The notes under the pieces were generated by a model. The model was not told the DNA's origin. It saw nothing but the letters and a program-made list of their open reading frames with translations, and did no database searches. From the NCBI GenBank assembly GCA_965250195.1, contig OZ252295.1:2542001-2606000 (forward strand): a DNA stretch of 64,000 bases, written 5' to 3'. Positions 17,860 to 28,329 of this stretch are shown piece by piece. The position numbers were made by a program, and so were the translations under genes. Origin of the DNA: CAUZIR01 sp965250195. GTDB taxonomy: Bacteria > Chloroflexota > Dehalococcoidia > Lucifugimonadales > UBA2962. Numbering within the stretch: the stretch's first letter is position 1; the number at the start of each line of letters is the position of its first letter.

Positions 17860-18312
17860 ATGCAGCGGACTCTGGTTCTGGTTAAGCCCGACGCGGTCCA
17901 AAGAGGTCTCGCCGGAGAGGTGATTTCTCGTCTCGAGCGCAAAGGACTCAAAATTGTCGGCGCGAAGATGATGAGGGTCGATGAGTCGCTTGCGCGACGA
18001 CACTATGAGGCTCACCTGGACAGGCCGTTTTTTCCCAGCCTCCTGGCGTTCATCACTTCGAGCCCGATCGTCGCATTAGCCCTGGAAGGGCCCGATGCGA
18101 TCGATATTACGCGTGGGGTAATGGGGGCCACCAACCCTCTCGAAGCGACACCCGGATCGATTCGCGGCGATCTGGCACTGTCCGTGGGCCCGAACCTCAT
18201 CCATGGCTCCGACTCTGAGGAGGCGGCGGCACGGGAATTGGCGCTGTTTTTCGCCGACGGCGAACTGTTCGACTACGAGCGGGATATGGACCGCTGGATT
18301 ATTGAATCCTGA
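17860..18312 (+). CDS. ndk: Nucleoside diphosphate kinase
   Basis: A 150-residue NDP kinase that transfers the gamma phosphate from ATP to other nucleoside diphosphates. The phosphohistidine is H115 in PNLIHGSDS; KPDAVQRGLAGE, DRPFFPSLL and MGATNPLEATPGSIRG are the expected nucleotide-site segments. The ATG follows an AAAAGGAAAA purine run. Its last 14 bases overlap, tail to tail, the end of the opposite-strand rsfS gene. Confidence 0.95.
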   Translation: MQRTLVLVKPDAVQRGLAGEVISRLERKGLKIVGAKMMRVDESLARRHYEAHLDRPFFPSLLAFITSSPIVALALEGPDAIDITRGVMGATNPLEATPGSIRGDLALSVGPNLIHGSDSEEAAARELALFFADGELFDYERDMDRWIIES

Positions 18313-18682
18313 CGACTTCGGAGGCCCCGGGCCAGGCCCCCGCAAGGTTGTAGTAGTCGCGCTCCTCGACCCCGAAAATGTGAATTACGAGGTCCCCGAA
18401 ATCGATGACGACCCATCCACTCTGGGGCGCACCCTCGCTCCTTAGCTTCAGGGTTCCGGTCGCCTCGATCGCCTCTTCCAGGTCTTCAGCCAGAGCGTTC
18501 ATCTGCCGGGCGGAGTGGACGGTGACGATAACGAAGAAGTCCGCGAAGTCGCTGACGTCCCTGATGTCGAGCATCTGAATGTCGGAGGCCAGCTTGTCAG
18601 AGGCCACGTCCACGGCCAGTCGCGCCAGGGACTCGGAGTTCGCCTCGTCTTCGCCATCCGGTTGATTGGGTTCGGTTGCCAT
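18299..18682 (-). CDS. rsfS: Ribosome silencing factor RsfS
   Basis: A 127-residue RsfS/Iojap/C7orf30 protein that binds uL14 and blocks subunit joining under starvation. Family pattern: ASDIQMLDIRDVSDFADFFVIVT and GWVVIDFGDLVIHIF. The first 20 residues are a polar extension. It converges with ndk and the two coding regions share 14 bases at their 3' ends. Confidence 0.92.
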   Translation of the reverse strand: MATEPNQPDGEDEANSESLARLAVDVASDKLASDIQMLDIRDVSDFADFFVIVTVHSARQMNALAEDLEEAIEATGTLKLRSEGAPQSGWVVIDFGDLVIHIFGVEERDYYNLAGAWPGASEVVRIQ

Positions 18683-18724
18683 CGTCCAAATTATAGGCGA
18701 GTGCGCAGACCAGGACTAACGGGA

Positions 18725-19141
18725 CTAAAGAGTGACCACCCCGATCTGAATCAGCATGCCGAGGTCATCGCGGTAATCCTGCTCCTCAATGATTTTCCCG
18801 TCCGCGAGGCGAGAGATCAGTACGCCCCTGAGTTCGTAGCGTTTCCCAGTAGCGGAAATACCGAGCATGTCGCCGGTGTGAGTTCCGCGGGTGGTGTAGT
18901 GAGAGACGACCTTGTCGCCCTCGGCGATCTGCTCGTGCAGTTCGGCCGTGACGTCGGGCATTCCGAGCCAGTAGGCGCGCAACAACGCCTTCATCCCCTC
19001 CGGGCCCCGAATCGGCTCATCAACGAGCGGATCTTCCAGCACGAACTCCGGGTGGAAGATCTCGTCGCAGACGGTCAGGTCATGCTTGCCGTGAACTTCG
19101 GTGAAGTAGCGTCTACAAATGGCTTTATTGACTTCGGACAT
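18725..19141 (-). CDS. SnoaL-like / ester cyclase-family protein
   Basis: A 138-residue protein of the NTF2-like SnoaL group, with the typical CRRYFTEVHGKHDLTVCDEIF start, DEPIRGPEGMKALLRAYW, and a final strand set ending YRDDLGMLIQIGVV. Such proteins bind or isomerise small hydrophobic molecules; no function can be assigned. I use ATG at 19141 because AGGAGG lies just upstream. The ORF extension to 19201 has no family similarity. Confidence 0.8.
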   Translation of the reverse strand: MSEVNKAICRRYFTEVHGKHDLTVCDEIFHPEFVLEDPLVDEPIRGPEGMKALLRAYWLGMPDVTAELHEQIAEGDKVVSHYTTRGTHTGDMLGISATGKRYELRGVLISRLADGKIIEEQDYRDDLGMLIQIGVVTL

Positions 19142-19226
19142 CGGCCCTCCTGGTTCGGTCTCACATGGGCACCTGCCCACCCTAGCAGCCCCTCCCGACA
19201 CTGGGCCTTGTGCTAGCCTTCATTTC

Positions 19227-20429
19227 ATGGCGAATCGTAAGGAACGGGTAGTTGTGGCGATGAGCGGGGGCGTGGACTCCTCGGTGGCGGCGCTGCTTTT
19301 GCACGAAGCGGGCTATGAGGTGATCGGCGTGACGATGCGTCTGTGGTCGGTGTCCGACGACGCTGCGCCCTCCCACGCCGGACGGTGTTGCTCGGTGGAG
19401 GACGTGGATGACGCCCGGCGCGTATGCCAGGTAATTGGCGTGCCTCACTATGTGCAGAATTTCGAGCGAGAGTTTCAGGAACACGTGGTCGAGTATTTCG
19501 TCGATGAGTACGACCGGGGCCGCACTCCCCACCCCTGCCTGGCCTGTAATGACCGTATCAAGTTCGACTTTCTGCTGCGGCGAGCCCTGTTCTTGGACGC
19601 CGATTTCATCGCCACCGGTCACTATGCCCGCCTGCGCAGGGACGCCGGACGGACCCGGCTTTTGAAGGGCGTGGACGGCAAGGACCAGTCTTATGTGCTG
19701 TTCACCCTGCAACAGGCAGAACTAGGACGACTGCTTCTCCCGGTGGGCGAGTTGCCGAAGTCCGAGATCAGGAAGCTCGCCTCCGACGCCGGGCTGCCGG
19801 TGGCGGACAAGCCCGACAGCCAGGAGATCTGCTTCATTCCCAGCGACAACTACCGTGAGTTCATCGCGGCGCGCGTCACGCCCCGGCCCGGTGATTTCGT
19901 AAATGATCGGGGCGACGTGCTGGGCCAACACCCCGGCGTCCAGTTTTTCACTGTTGGCCAGCGACGCAAACTCGGATTGCCGGGCAACTCTGGCGAGCCG
20001 CTGTTCGTGATCGGGATTGACGCAGAGGCCGATAAGGTGGTGCTGGGACGGCGCGAGGATCTCTACAGCGCTGACTTGTGGGCGTCCCGCGTCAACTGGG
20101 TTGGCGGCGAAACCCCGGTAGGTCCGGTCGAGGTGACCGCCAAGATCCGGTACAAGGCGTCGGAGGCGGCCGCCACGGTTACGCCCCATAACGGCTGGGC
20201 GACCGTCCGATTCGAGGAGCCGCAGCGCGCTGTCACGCCAGGGCAGGCCGTCGTGTTCTACCGGGGCGACGAGGTGCTCGGAGGCGGGTACATCGAAACT
20301 GGGCCGGTTCCAGGTTCGCCATGCGCCCCTGAGGCGAATCAGGGTGGAGATCGAGCGAGGTCGGACGGTGAACAAGATTTGCAGCCGGTGGTCGCCGGTG
20401 TTTCCGGTGTCGCTGGGGAGGACGTATGA
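19227..20429 (+). CDS. mnmA: tRNA-specific 2-thiouridylase MnmA
   Basis: MnmA makes 2-thiouridine at the wobble position of Lys, Glu and Gln tRNAs. The PP-loop SGGVDSS is at residues 13-19, the first catalytic cysteine is in CLACNDRIKF (Cys107) and the second in EICFIPSDNY. The C-terminal beta domains are present, and the last 35 residues form an unusual polar extension. Start at ATG 19227; the ORF extends upstream without similarity. The stop overlaps the next gene by 4 bases. Confidence 0.93.
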   Translation: MANRKERVVVAMSGGVDSSVAALLLHEAGYEVIGVTMRLWSVSDDAAPSHAGRCCSVEDVDDARRVCQVIGVPHYVQNFEREFQEHVVEYFVDEYDRGRTPHPCLACNDRIKFDFLLRRALFLDADFIATGHYARLRRDAGRTRLLKGVDGKDQSYVLFTLQQAELGRLLLPVGELPKSEIRKLASDAGLPVADKPDSQEICFIPSDNYREFIAARVTPRPGDFVNDRGDVLGQHPGVQFFTVGQRRKLGLPGNSGEPLFVIGIDAEADKVVLGRREDLYSADLWASRVNWVGGETPVGPVEVTAKIRYKASEAAATVTPHNGWATVRFEEPQRAVTPGQAVVFYRGDEVLGGGYIETGPVPGSPCAPEANQGGDRARSDGEQDLQPVVAGVSGVAGEDV

Positions 20430-20959
20430 GGTTCCAGGAAGTGGTCAGGATGGGGCTTGAGGAGTATTACGACGAGATGAAACGGGCCGTGGAGGGGCTG
20501 TCTTACCAAGAGCGCAGGTTCATGCCGGGCCAGAATTCACATCACGTCGATTTTGCCGTCTGGCACGTCGCCAGGGTGGAGGACGCTTGGATCAACAGGT
20601 TTGCGAAGCAAGCGGATTATCAGGTCTGGGGACGAGGCACCTGGGCGGATCGGCTTAACCTGCCGGTGGAGGAGATTCCGGGCTTCGGTCCGGAGTCGGG
20701 CTGGGGCTGGAGCGGCGAGCAGGTGCGGGACATGCCCGCTTCAGACATGAGCGATCTGTGGGCCTACATGGACGCGGTGAGGGCAGACACGCTGCGGTAC
20801 CTCGACTCAATAGATGAGAGCGACCTCGACCGCTGCCCAGACGCCAAGCAGCCGACCTACTCAATCGGCAGGATGTGGAGCCACCTGCTGGTGGAGGAGA
20901 GTCAGCACGTGGGCCAGATCGCGTACCTGAGAGGCCTGCAACGCGACCTTAACAGCTAG
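20426..20959 (+). CDS. DinB-family protein
   Basis: A 177-residue four-helix protein of the DinB/YfiT type. Histidines in NSHHVDFAVWHVARVED and in EESQHVGQIAYLRGL are positioned like the metal ligands of the family. Such proteins are often thiol-dependent transferases or are of unknown role. It overlaps mnmA by 4 bases and precedes rnhB by 15 bases, so it is probably part of that transcript. Confidence 0.85.
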   Translation: MRFQEVVRMGLEEYYDEMKRAVEGLSYQERRFMPGQNSHHVDFAVWHVARVEDAWINRFAKQADYQVWGRGTWADRLNLPVEEIPGFGPESGWGWSGEQVRDMPASDMSDLWAYMDAVRADTLRYLDSIDESDLDRCPDAKQPTYSIGRMWSHLLVEESQHVGQIAYLRGLQRDLNS

Positions 20960-20973
20960 GTGGCCCGGCAGGC

Positions 20974-21750
20974 ATGAGACGGACGAAGACGAACCCAGCC
21001 CTGCCGACGATGCGCGAAGAGGAGAGCCTTCGCGCCGCCGGGTACACTACTATTGCCGGACTCGACGAGGTTGGCAGGGGCCCGATCGCCGGCCCTGTTT
21101 TCGCGGGTGCGGCGATCTTGCCGGAATCCATCACCGGCGACTGGAAGCATCTCGTTCGGGATTCCAAGCAGCTCACCGCTCGTCAGCGCGAGAAGGTCCT
21201 ACCGCAGCTCACCGAGGCCGCCATCGCGATTGCGACTGGGTCGGCATCCCCCGCCGAGATCGATCGGCTGGGCATCGTACCGGCGGTGAGGCTGGCAATG
21301 TCCAGAGCGATTGCAAGTTTGCCGGTGACGCCGGACTACCTGCTGCTGGACGCCTTTCCCCTGCCCGACTCCCGTCTTCCGCAGAAGGCTATCGTCAAGG
21401 GAGACGCGCTGTGCACGTCAATTGCGGCAGCATCTATTGCGGCGAAAGTGGAGAGGGATCGGGTCATGCGGGACCTGGACAGCGAGTTCCCAGGCTACGG
21501 CTTCGCCGGTCACAAGGGCTACGGCTCGGCTGGTCATATGGCGGCGCTCGCTGAATTGGGACCGAGTGAGGTGCATCGCATCAGCTTCGCGCCCGTCCGA
21601 GCACAGGCAGAGGCAAGGGGCTTGTTCGGGGACCGGCTGACTCGTTTTGATTTACCGAGGGAGACTGGAGTTACGGCAGTGAAAGCAATCGCGCTTGAAA
21701 TCCAACCGGGTCTCCCTGGACTGGGCATGCCAAGAGCGATGAGGCCATGA
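20974..21750 (+). CDS. rnhB: Ribonuclease HII with a repeat-derived tail
   Basis: RNase HII removes RNA primers and single ribonucleotides from DNA. The active-site acids begin with DEVGRGPIAGPV (about residues 31-42), with DAFPLPD and later GHKGYGSAGHM and FAPVRAQ. The core ends near residue 222; some 35 further residues follow, and the last few (PRAMRP) and the stop codon are encoded by the first unit of the dispersed hairpin repeat. The gene may therefore have been extended when the repeat arrived. Confidence 0.92.
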   Translation: MRRTKTNPALPTMREEESLRAAGYTTIAGLDEVGRGPIAGPVFAGAAILPESITGDWKHLVRDSKQLTARQREKVLPQLTEAAIAIATGSASPAEIDRLGIVPAVRLAMSRAIASLPVTPDYLLLDAFPLPDSRLPQKAIVKGDALCTSIAAASIAAKVERDRVMRDLDSEFPGYGFAGHKGYGSAGHMAALAELGPSEVHRISFAPVRAQAEARGLFGDRLTRFDLPRETGVTAVKAIALEIQPGLPGLGMPRAMRP

Positions 21751-21820
21751 GCCGCAGAGCCCAAGAGCGATGAGGCCATGAGCCGAAGAGCCCTAGAGCG
21801 AACCCCGTGAGCGGAGAACA
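21732..21820 (+). repeat. Dispersed two-hairpin repeat, copy 2 (partial plus full unit)
   Basis: A truncated unit (21732-21761, up to GCAGAGCC) is followed by a full unit: GATGAGGCCATGAGCCGAAG, then CCTAGAG, then stem 2 CGAAC-CCC-GTGAG and CGGAGAAC. It carries the rnhB stop codon (21748-21750) and the GTG start of the yraN gene (21807). Confidence 0.82.
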
Positions 21821-22187
21821 ACGCGGAGACCCGAGGCACAGTCTTGGCAGACGCGTGGAGAAGATCGCGCGACGCCACCTGGAAAGTCTCGGCTACAAAG
21901 TGTTGGAAGTGAACTTCCGCTCAAAGATCGGTGAGATCGACCTCGTGGCCGAGGACAAGGGCACGCTGGTGTTCGTGGAGGTGCGGACGAAGTCGGGCCG
22001 TGCCTTCGGGTCGGCGGCCGAGTCGGTGAATTATCGTAAGCCCGGCAAGCTAATCGCTGTCGCGCAAACGTACCTGGCAAAGCACAGGGCCGAGAACCGG
22101 GACTGGCGCATCGACGTCGTCGCCGTTGAAGTAGACGGACAAAACATGGCGACGGTCGAAGTGCTTAAAAACGCCGTGGAGGCCTGA
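21807..22187 (+). CDS. YraN family (UPF0102) endonuclease-like protein
   Basis: A 126-residue protein of the YraN/UPF0102 family, which has a predicted Holliday-junction-resolvase-like nuclease fold. Motifs: HLESLGYKVLEVNFRS, GEIDLVAEDKGTLVFVEVRT (the E, D and ExK-like residues) and RIDVVAVEV. Its GTG start lies inside the dispersed repeat and has no Shine-Dalgarno; a GTG further in would cut into the conserved helix. yraN commonly follows rnhB, as here. Confidence 0.88.
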   Translation: MSGEQRGDPRHSLGRRVEKIARRHLESLGYKVLEVNFRSKIGEIDLVAEDKGTLVFVEVRTKSGRAFGSAAESVNYRKPGKLIAVAQTYLAKHRAENRDWRIDVVAVEVDGQNMATVEVLKNAVEA

Positions 22188-22254
22188 CGGCTAGTAGAAT
22201 CGTACGTGGGCCGAAACGTGGTGAACGCAAATGGGGACGGGGAAGTCAATGCTG

Positions 22255-22659
22255 ATGAGCGCGCCTGGACGGATCAGATTCACGGTCCCGGCGCTCGCCC
22301 TTACCGCTCTCCTCGTGGTCGGTCTGGCGGCGTGTTCGGCCTCGGCGGCAAGCCAGGACGCAATGGCCGTCGAGGGCATCAGTGCAGCGGCCTCGCCGAC
22401 CGAGGCCTCATCGCAGGCCCCAGAGCCAGCCGGAGACTCGGCGATTGACGAGACGCCGGACAAGACCATCGACGTGATTTCCATATCTGACGAAATCGAT
22501 AGCGATTCTGTAGAGAGCGCCGAACTGGTTCCCGACCCTTACGAAGACCTCGCCACCCAAAGCACGACCGAGAACGGCGATGTGGACGCCGAGGCGGTCT
22601 CCCTTTTGTCTTCCGCCACGAGCACGCTCGCCGACCTGGGTGAAGGGTGCGATATATGA
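22255..22659 (+). CDS. Small secreted lipoprotein of unknown function
   Basis: About 134 residues: a signal sequence (FTVPALALTALLVVGLAAC) with a lipobox cysteine, then a low-complexity Ala/Ser/Glu/Asp-rich chain without recognisable domain, ending LGEGCDI. I prefer ATG at 22255 because GGGGAAG lies 9 bases upstream; ATG at 22231 would add 8 residues. Probably an exported anchor or linker protein. A hairpin (GCGGCGA with TCGCCGC near 22676) follows but lacks a U-run. Confidence 0.6.
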   Translation: MSAPGRIRFTVPALALTALLVVGLAACSASAASQDAMAVEGISAAASPTEASSQAPEPAGDSAIDETPDKTIDVISISDEIDSDSVESAELVPDPYEDLATQSTTENGDVDAEAVSLLSSATSTLADLGEGCDI

Positions 22660-22820
22660 ATCTTCTTCGGTAAGTAGCGGCGAGTTCGCCGCCCCTCCCC
22701 TCCCCGCCCACCGGACGGCCGCGTGTTAATATTTGCGCCGGCTTCTCGTACCTGCGAGAGGCTGCGAACCGGCTAGACCTGGCGTTTATCACGCCCCACC
22801 AGGCCCGAGAAAATCCAACC

Positions 22821-23834
22821 ATGCTGCCTATCGTCGAATCGCAACTGAACGCGCTGATTGAAGACCTGCGCCTCCTCGAAATACTGGTGACCGGCCCGCT
22901 GGGTCTGTATTCAGACCTGAAGATGTTGCGGGAGTCGATGCCGATGCCCGGCACCGAAGATCTCGATAGGGACGCTCTCCGAGAACGGCGCACGTCCATC
23001 GTCTCCGCCGTCACCGATGTTCCCGATTTGGCGTTGGCCACTATCAGGGCGACAGAGAGCACTCTGGACACGTTGGCGAACCTGAACGAATCGGCAGGGT
23101 CACCGCTGGCCGACGAGTGGGTGGAACGGGCACGCCGAGTTTTGGTACGCGCCACCGATAAGGTCGCTGGCGACGTGCGGACAGCGGCCGCCAAGAAGCT
23201 GGCGGGCGTGTACGTGATCGTCGATCCCGAAGTCACGGCTTCACGATCTGTAATCGAAGTCGCGGGCGCGGCGCTGAAGGGCGGCGCTTCGACCATTCAA
23301 CTCCGCGACAAGCGTTCCGACAGGGGCGCCCGTCTCGAATCGGCTTCAGAACTCAGCGTCCTTTGTAGCTCTTTTGACGCGCTATTTATTGTCAACGACG
23401 ACGCCGATGTGGCCGTGCTCAGCGCGGCAACCGGGTTGCATGTAGGCCAGTCAGACCTGCCCGTCGCACAGGCCCGGGTAGTGGTCGGTGCCGCCCAATT
23501 AATCGGGCGGTCCAGCACCAATCTTGAGCAGGCCCTCGGGTCGCAAGCGGACGGTGTCGATTACGTCGCCATCGGCCCGGTTTTTGCCACCGACACAATG
23601 GGCAAGGGCCATAAAAAACCCATCACCCCAGAGACGGTTCGGGAGGTCAAGGACCGGGTCACGCCTCCAGTCGTGGCAATTGGAGGAATAACGGCGACCA
23701 ATGCCGAGGGCGTGTTCGCCGCCGGGGCCGACGCGATATGCGTAGCCAGCGCGGTGACCCTCGCCGATGATCCCGAAGCATCGACGAGATCGCTGGTCGA
23801 GATCGCCGACCGGGCGAAAGCCCAAGAAGGATGA
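22821..23834 (+). CDS. thiE: Thiamine-phosphate synthase with N-terminal ThiD2-like domain
   Basis: Residues about 128-337 are ThiE, which joins HMP-pyrophosphate and thiazole phosphate: YVIVDPEV, GGASTIQLRDK, LFIVNDDADVA, GLHVGQSDLP, DYVAIGPVFATDTM and VVAIGGI are all family motifs. The first 125 residues are helical and resemble the ThiD2 domain often fused to ThiE (EDLRLLEILVTGPLG, DLKMLRESM). This part may act in pyrimidine phosphate handling, which is less certain. No TPP riboswitch is visible upstream. The 3' end overlaps the translin-like gene by 4 bases. Confidence 0.88.
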   Translation: MLPIVESQLNALIEDLRLLEILVTGPLGLYSDLKMLRESMPMPGTEDLDRDALRERRTSIVSAVTDVPDLALATIRATESTLDTLANLNESAGSPLADEWVERARRVLVRATDKVAGDVRTAAAKKLAGVYVIVDPEVTASRSVIEVAGAALKGGASTIQLRDKRSDRGARLESASELSVLCSSFDALFIVNDDADVAVLSAATGLHVGQSDLPVAQARVVVGAAQLIGRSSTNLEQALGSQADGVDYVAIGPVFATDTMGKGHKKPITPETVREVKDRVTPPVVAIGGITATNAEGVFAAGADAICVASAVTLADDPEASTRSLVEIADRAKAQEG

Positions 23835-24502
23835 CAAGGCCGTCCAAGCCCGAAATCGATCGCGTTCCCGGCCTCCAACTGGAGGCCGAAATCGCACGAA
23901 AGAAGTTTGCCGCTTCACATGGCGCCCGTGAGATTGGCCTGCGGCTGTCACGCGACCTGATACGAAGGTCTGGGGAGTCGATAAGGGCGACCCACCGAAA
24001 CGAGTTTGATCGCGCCGAGGCTTTGCTCGGAGAGGCACGTGCCCTGGCGTCCGAGATGACCGGGGCGCTGGACGGTTTTCCGTCCGTGATGCACGCCGGA
24101 TTCGCCGAGGACGGGTTAAAGGAATACGTGGAGGCTTCAGCAACGCTGGCTTTCGTTCGGGGCGGTCCTCTCCCGAGTGCCAAGGCTCTGGGCGTTGGTC
24201 CGGCCGCCTACCTGAACGGGCTGGCCGAAGCTGCGAGCGAAGTGCGCCGCTACATTCTCGACTTGCTACGGCGCGATGAGGTCGAGCGCTGCGAAGACCT
24301 TCTAGGGCTGATGGACGATGTGTATTCAGTGCTCGTGACCATGGATTTTCCCGACGGGCTTACAAGAGGGCTCCGGCGCACGACTGACTCCCTCCGGGCC
24401 GTGCTGGAGCGCACGAGGGGCGACCTGACGGTGGCCCTGCGACAGCGCCGCTTAGAGCGTCGCATGGCGTCGCTGGAAAACACCATTAACGAGCAGTCCT
24501 AA
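23831..24502 (+). CDS. Translin/TRAX-family protein
   Basis: A 223-residue all-helical protein with the translin pattern: REIGLRLSRDLIRRSGESIRA, FDRAEALLGEAR, EYVEASATLAFVRGG, GPAAYLNGLAEAASEVRRYI and VMDDVYSVLVTMDFPDGLTRGLRR-like segments. Translin-family proteins bind or process RNA and DNA in eukaryotes and archaea; bacterial members are less common and uncharacterised. It is translationally coupled to thiE (ATGA overlap), which is an unusual pairing. A terminator follows. Confidence 0.75.
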   Translation: MTRPSKPEIDRVPGLQLEAEIARKKFAASHGAREIGLRLSRDLIRRSGESIRATHRNEFDRAEALLGEARALASEMTGALDGFPSVMHAGFAEDGLKEYVEASATLAFVRGGPLPSAKALGVGPAAYLNGLAEAASEVRRYILDLLRRDEVERCEDLLGLMDDVYSVLVTMDFPDGLTRGLRRTTDSLRAVLERTRGDLTVALRQRRLERRMASLENTINEQS

Positions 24503-24581
24503 TTAGCTTGTAGCGGGGGCGCGGGCTGTGTTAATTTTCGCCTCGTAACATCAGAGAACACAAGAACAGTTGTAGTTAACG

Positions 24582-24620
24582 AAGCTTCCCCTCGCTTACC
24601 GATTTAGGGGGAGCTTTTTT
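24582..24620 (+). terminator. Intrinsic terminator or attenuator upstream of hppA
   Basis: AGCTTCCCCT (24583-24592) pairs with AGGGGGAGCT (24606-24615) and is followed by a run of six T. It ends only 15 bases before the hppA start codon, directly before its GGAGG ribosome binding site. Confidence 0.8.
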
Positions 24621-24635
24621 GCGGAGGTCGCAGAC

Positions 24636-26690
<2,055 letters not shown>

Positions 26691-26715
26691 GCGGAAAAGC
26701 CTTAAGTAGAAGCGA

Positions 26716-26745
26716 AGAGGGGCGGCCATGTGGCCGTCCCTCTTT
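26716..26745 (+). terminator. Intrinsic terminator after hppA
   Basis: A 12-bp stem, AGAGGGGCGGCC (26716-26727) with GGCCGTCCCTCT (26732-26743), containing one G-T pair and a four-base loop, followed by TT. Confidence 0.75.
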
Positions 26746-26778
26746 CGTGCCGGGCCAACCCAAGCGATAAACTAGCCA

Positions 26779-26853
26779 AAGCGATGAGCGCTTGCGCGAA
26801 GAGCATTAGAGCGAACGAAGTGAGCGGAGAACGGCGCTTGCGCGAAGAAGCCC
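26779..26853 (+). repeat. Dispersed two-hairpin repeat, copy 3 (full plus partial unit)
   Basis: The full unit has GATGAG, stem 1 GCGCTTGCGC, GAAGAGC, stem 2 CGAAC-GAA-GTGAG and CGGAGAAC. It is followed at once by a second stem-1 unit (GGCGCTTGCGCGAAGAAGCC). Located between the hppA terminator and glyS. Confidence 0.82.
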
Positions 26854-26881
26854 GGACGAGCCCGGCAGAGCCCCCATTCAA

Positions 26882-28222
26882 TTGACTGAAACTGAACACA
26901 AAATCGACATCGGCGAACTCGCCTCGCTGGCCAAGCGGCGCGGCTTTGTCTTCCAGAGTTCGGAAATATACGGCGGCCTGGGCTCGACCTGGGATTACGG
27001 GCCGCTGGGTGTGGAACTCAAGAGAAACGTAAAAGAGCTTTGGTGGCGACGCTTCGTGCTCGGGCGCGACGACTTGGTCGGCCTCGACTCGGCCGTGCTC
27101 ATGCACCCGAAGGTGTGGGAGGCCAGCGGCCACGTGTCCAGCTTTTCGGACCCGTTGGTCGAATGTAAGAACTGCCATCACCGCTTTCGCGAAGACCACC
27201 TGGAAGGCGAGGTCTGCCCCGACTGCGGGGGTGCATTGATGGAAGCGCGGCAGTTCAACCTTATGTTTAAGACGTTCCTCGGACCCGTCGAGGAAACGGC
27301 CTCGGCCACTTACCTGCGGCCGGAGACGGCGCAGGGGATTTTCGTAAATTTCGAGAACGTTATGACGACGACCCGGCGCAGGCCCCCGTTCGGCATCGCG
27401 CAGGTGGGCAAGGCGTTCCGCAACGAAATTACGACGGGCAACTTCATCTTCCGAACGAGGGAGTTCGAGATGATGGAGATCGAGTACTTCGTGCCCCCCG
27501 GCACGGACGACGAGTGGCACGCGAAGTGGGTGGAGGAGACGCGCCAGTGGTACATGAGCCTGGGCATCACCGAGTCGGCACTGCGAATCCGGCCGCATGA
27601 GGGCAAGGAACTGGCCCACTATGCCAAGGCGACTCACGACCTGGAGTACGAGTTCCCCTGGGGCTGGGGCGAACTGGCGGGTGTGGCCAATCGCAAGGAC
27701 TACGACCTCAAGGCACACACAGCAGCGACGGGTCGAGAACTCTCTTATTTCGTAGAAGGGAGCAAGGAGCACATCGTCCCCTATGTGATCGAGCCGTCGT
27801 TTGGTGTCGATAGAGCGTTGATGGCGCTACTGGTGGACGCGTACACGGAGGACGAGGTGATGGACGCCAAGGGCAAGGCAGAGACGCGCATGGTGCTAAA
27901 GCTGCACCCGTCTGTCGCGCCGGTGAAGGTGGCGGTGCTGCCGCTGAGCAAGAAGGAGCCGGTTTCCACGCTCGCCCGTGAGGTAGTGGGCCAGATACGG
28001 GGTTCTGGCGTGATCGAGGGGGTTATCCAGTACGACGACACCCAGAGCATCGGTCGCCGGTACCGACGGCAGGACGAGGTGGGCACGCCGCTGTGCGTGA
28101 CGGTCGATTTCGAATCTCTCGACGATAAGGCGGTAACGATACGGGAACGCGACAGCATGGAGCAGGTCCGGGTGCCGATCGCCGGGCTGGAGGCCGAGCT
28201 GGCGGGACGGCTCAAGGGTTGA
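26882..28222 (+). CDS. glyQS: Glycyl-tRNA synthetase (single-chain class II type)
   Basis: A 446-residue class II synthetase of the dimeric alpha2 type. It opens with GELASLAKRRGFVFQSSEIY and GSTWDYGPLGVELK; FRNEITTGNFIFRTREFEMMEIE is motif 2, and EPSFGVDRALMALL is motif 3. The zinc-like insertion has four cysteines (CKNCHH and CPDCGG). The C-terminal anticodon-binding domain is present. Start is TTG at 26882; no ribosome binding site is obvious, and the dispersed repeat ends 28 bases before it. Confidence 0.95.
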   Translation: MTETEHKIDIGELASLAKRRGFVFQSSEIYGGLGSTWDYGPLGVELKRNVKELWWRRFVLGRDDLVGLDSAVLMHPKVWEASGHVSSFSDPLVECKNCHHRFREDHLEGEVCPDCGGALMEARQFNLMFKTFLGPVEETASATYLRPETAQGIFVNFENVMTTTRRRPPFGIAQVGKAFRNEITTGNFIFRTREFEMMEIEYFVPPGTDDEWHAKWVEETRQWYMSLGITESALRIRPHEGKELAHYAKATHDLEYEFPWGWGELAGVANRKDYDLKAHTAATGRELSYFVEGSKEHIVPYVIEPSFGVDRALMALLVDAYTEDEVMDAKGKAETRMVLKLHPSVAPVKVAVLPLSKKEPVSTLAREVVGQIRGSGVIEGVIQYDDTQSIGRRYRRQDEVGTPLCVTVDFESLDDKAVTIRERDSMEQVRVPIAGLEAELAGRLKG

Positions 28223-28329
28223 GCCTGCCCACAGGCCGGGAAGGGCCGAGGCCCCGAACACGGCGGTCGTTCGGGCGAGCCAGAAATCAAGACCGTGGGT
28301 AGAGCGGTTCGGGCGCAGCCATCGAAAAA

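Noticed and set aside
22660..22820. TPP riboswitch before thiE
   Set aside because: The conserved CUGAGA and related THI-box sequences are not present, although the region can fold.
28223..28329. Possible tRNA between glyS and sbcD
   Set aside because: A GGTTCGGGC stretch resembles a T-loop, but no acceptor or anticodon stem can be drawn.
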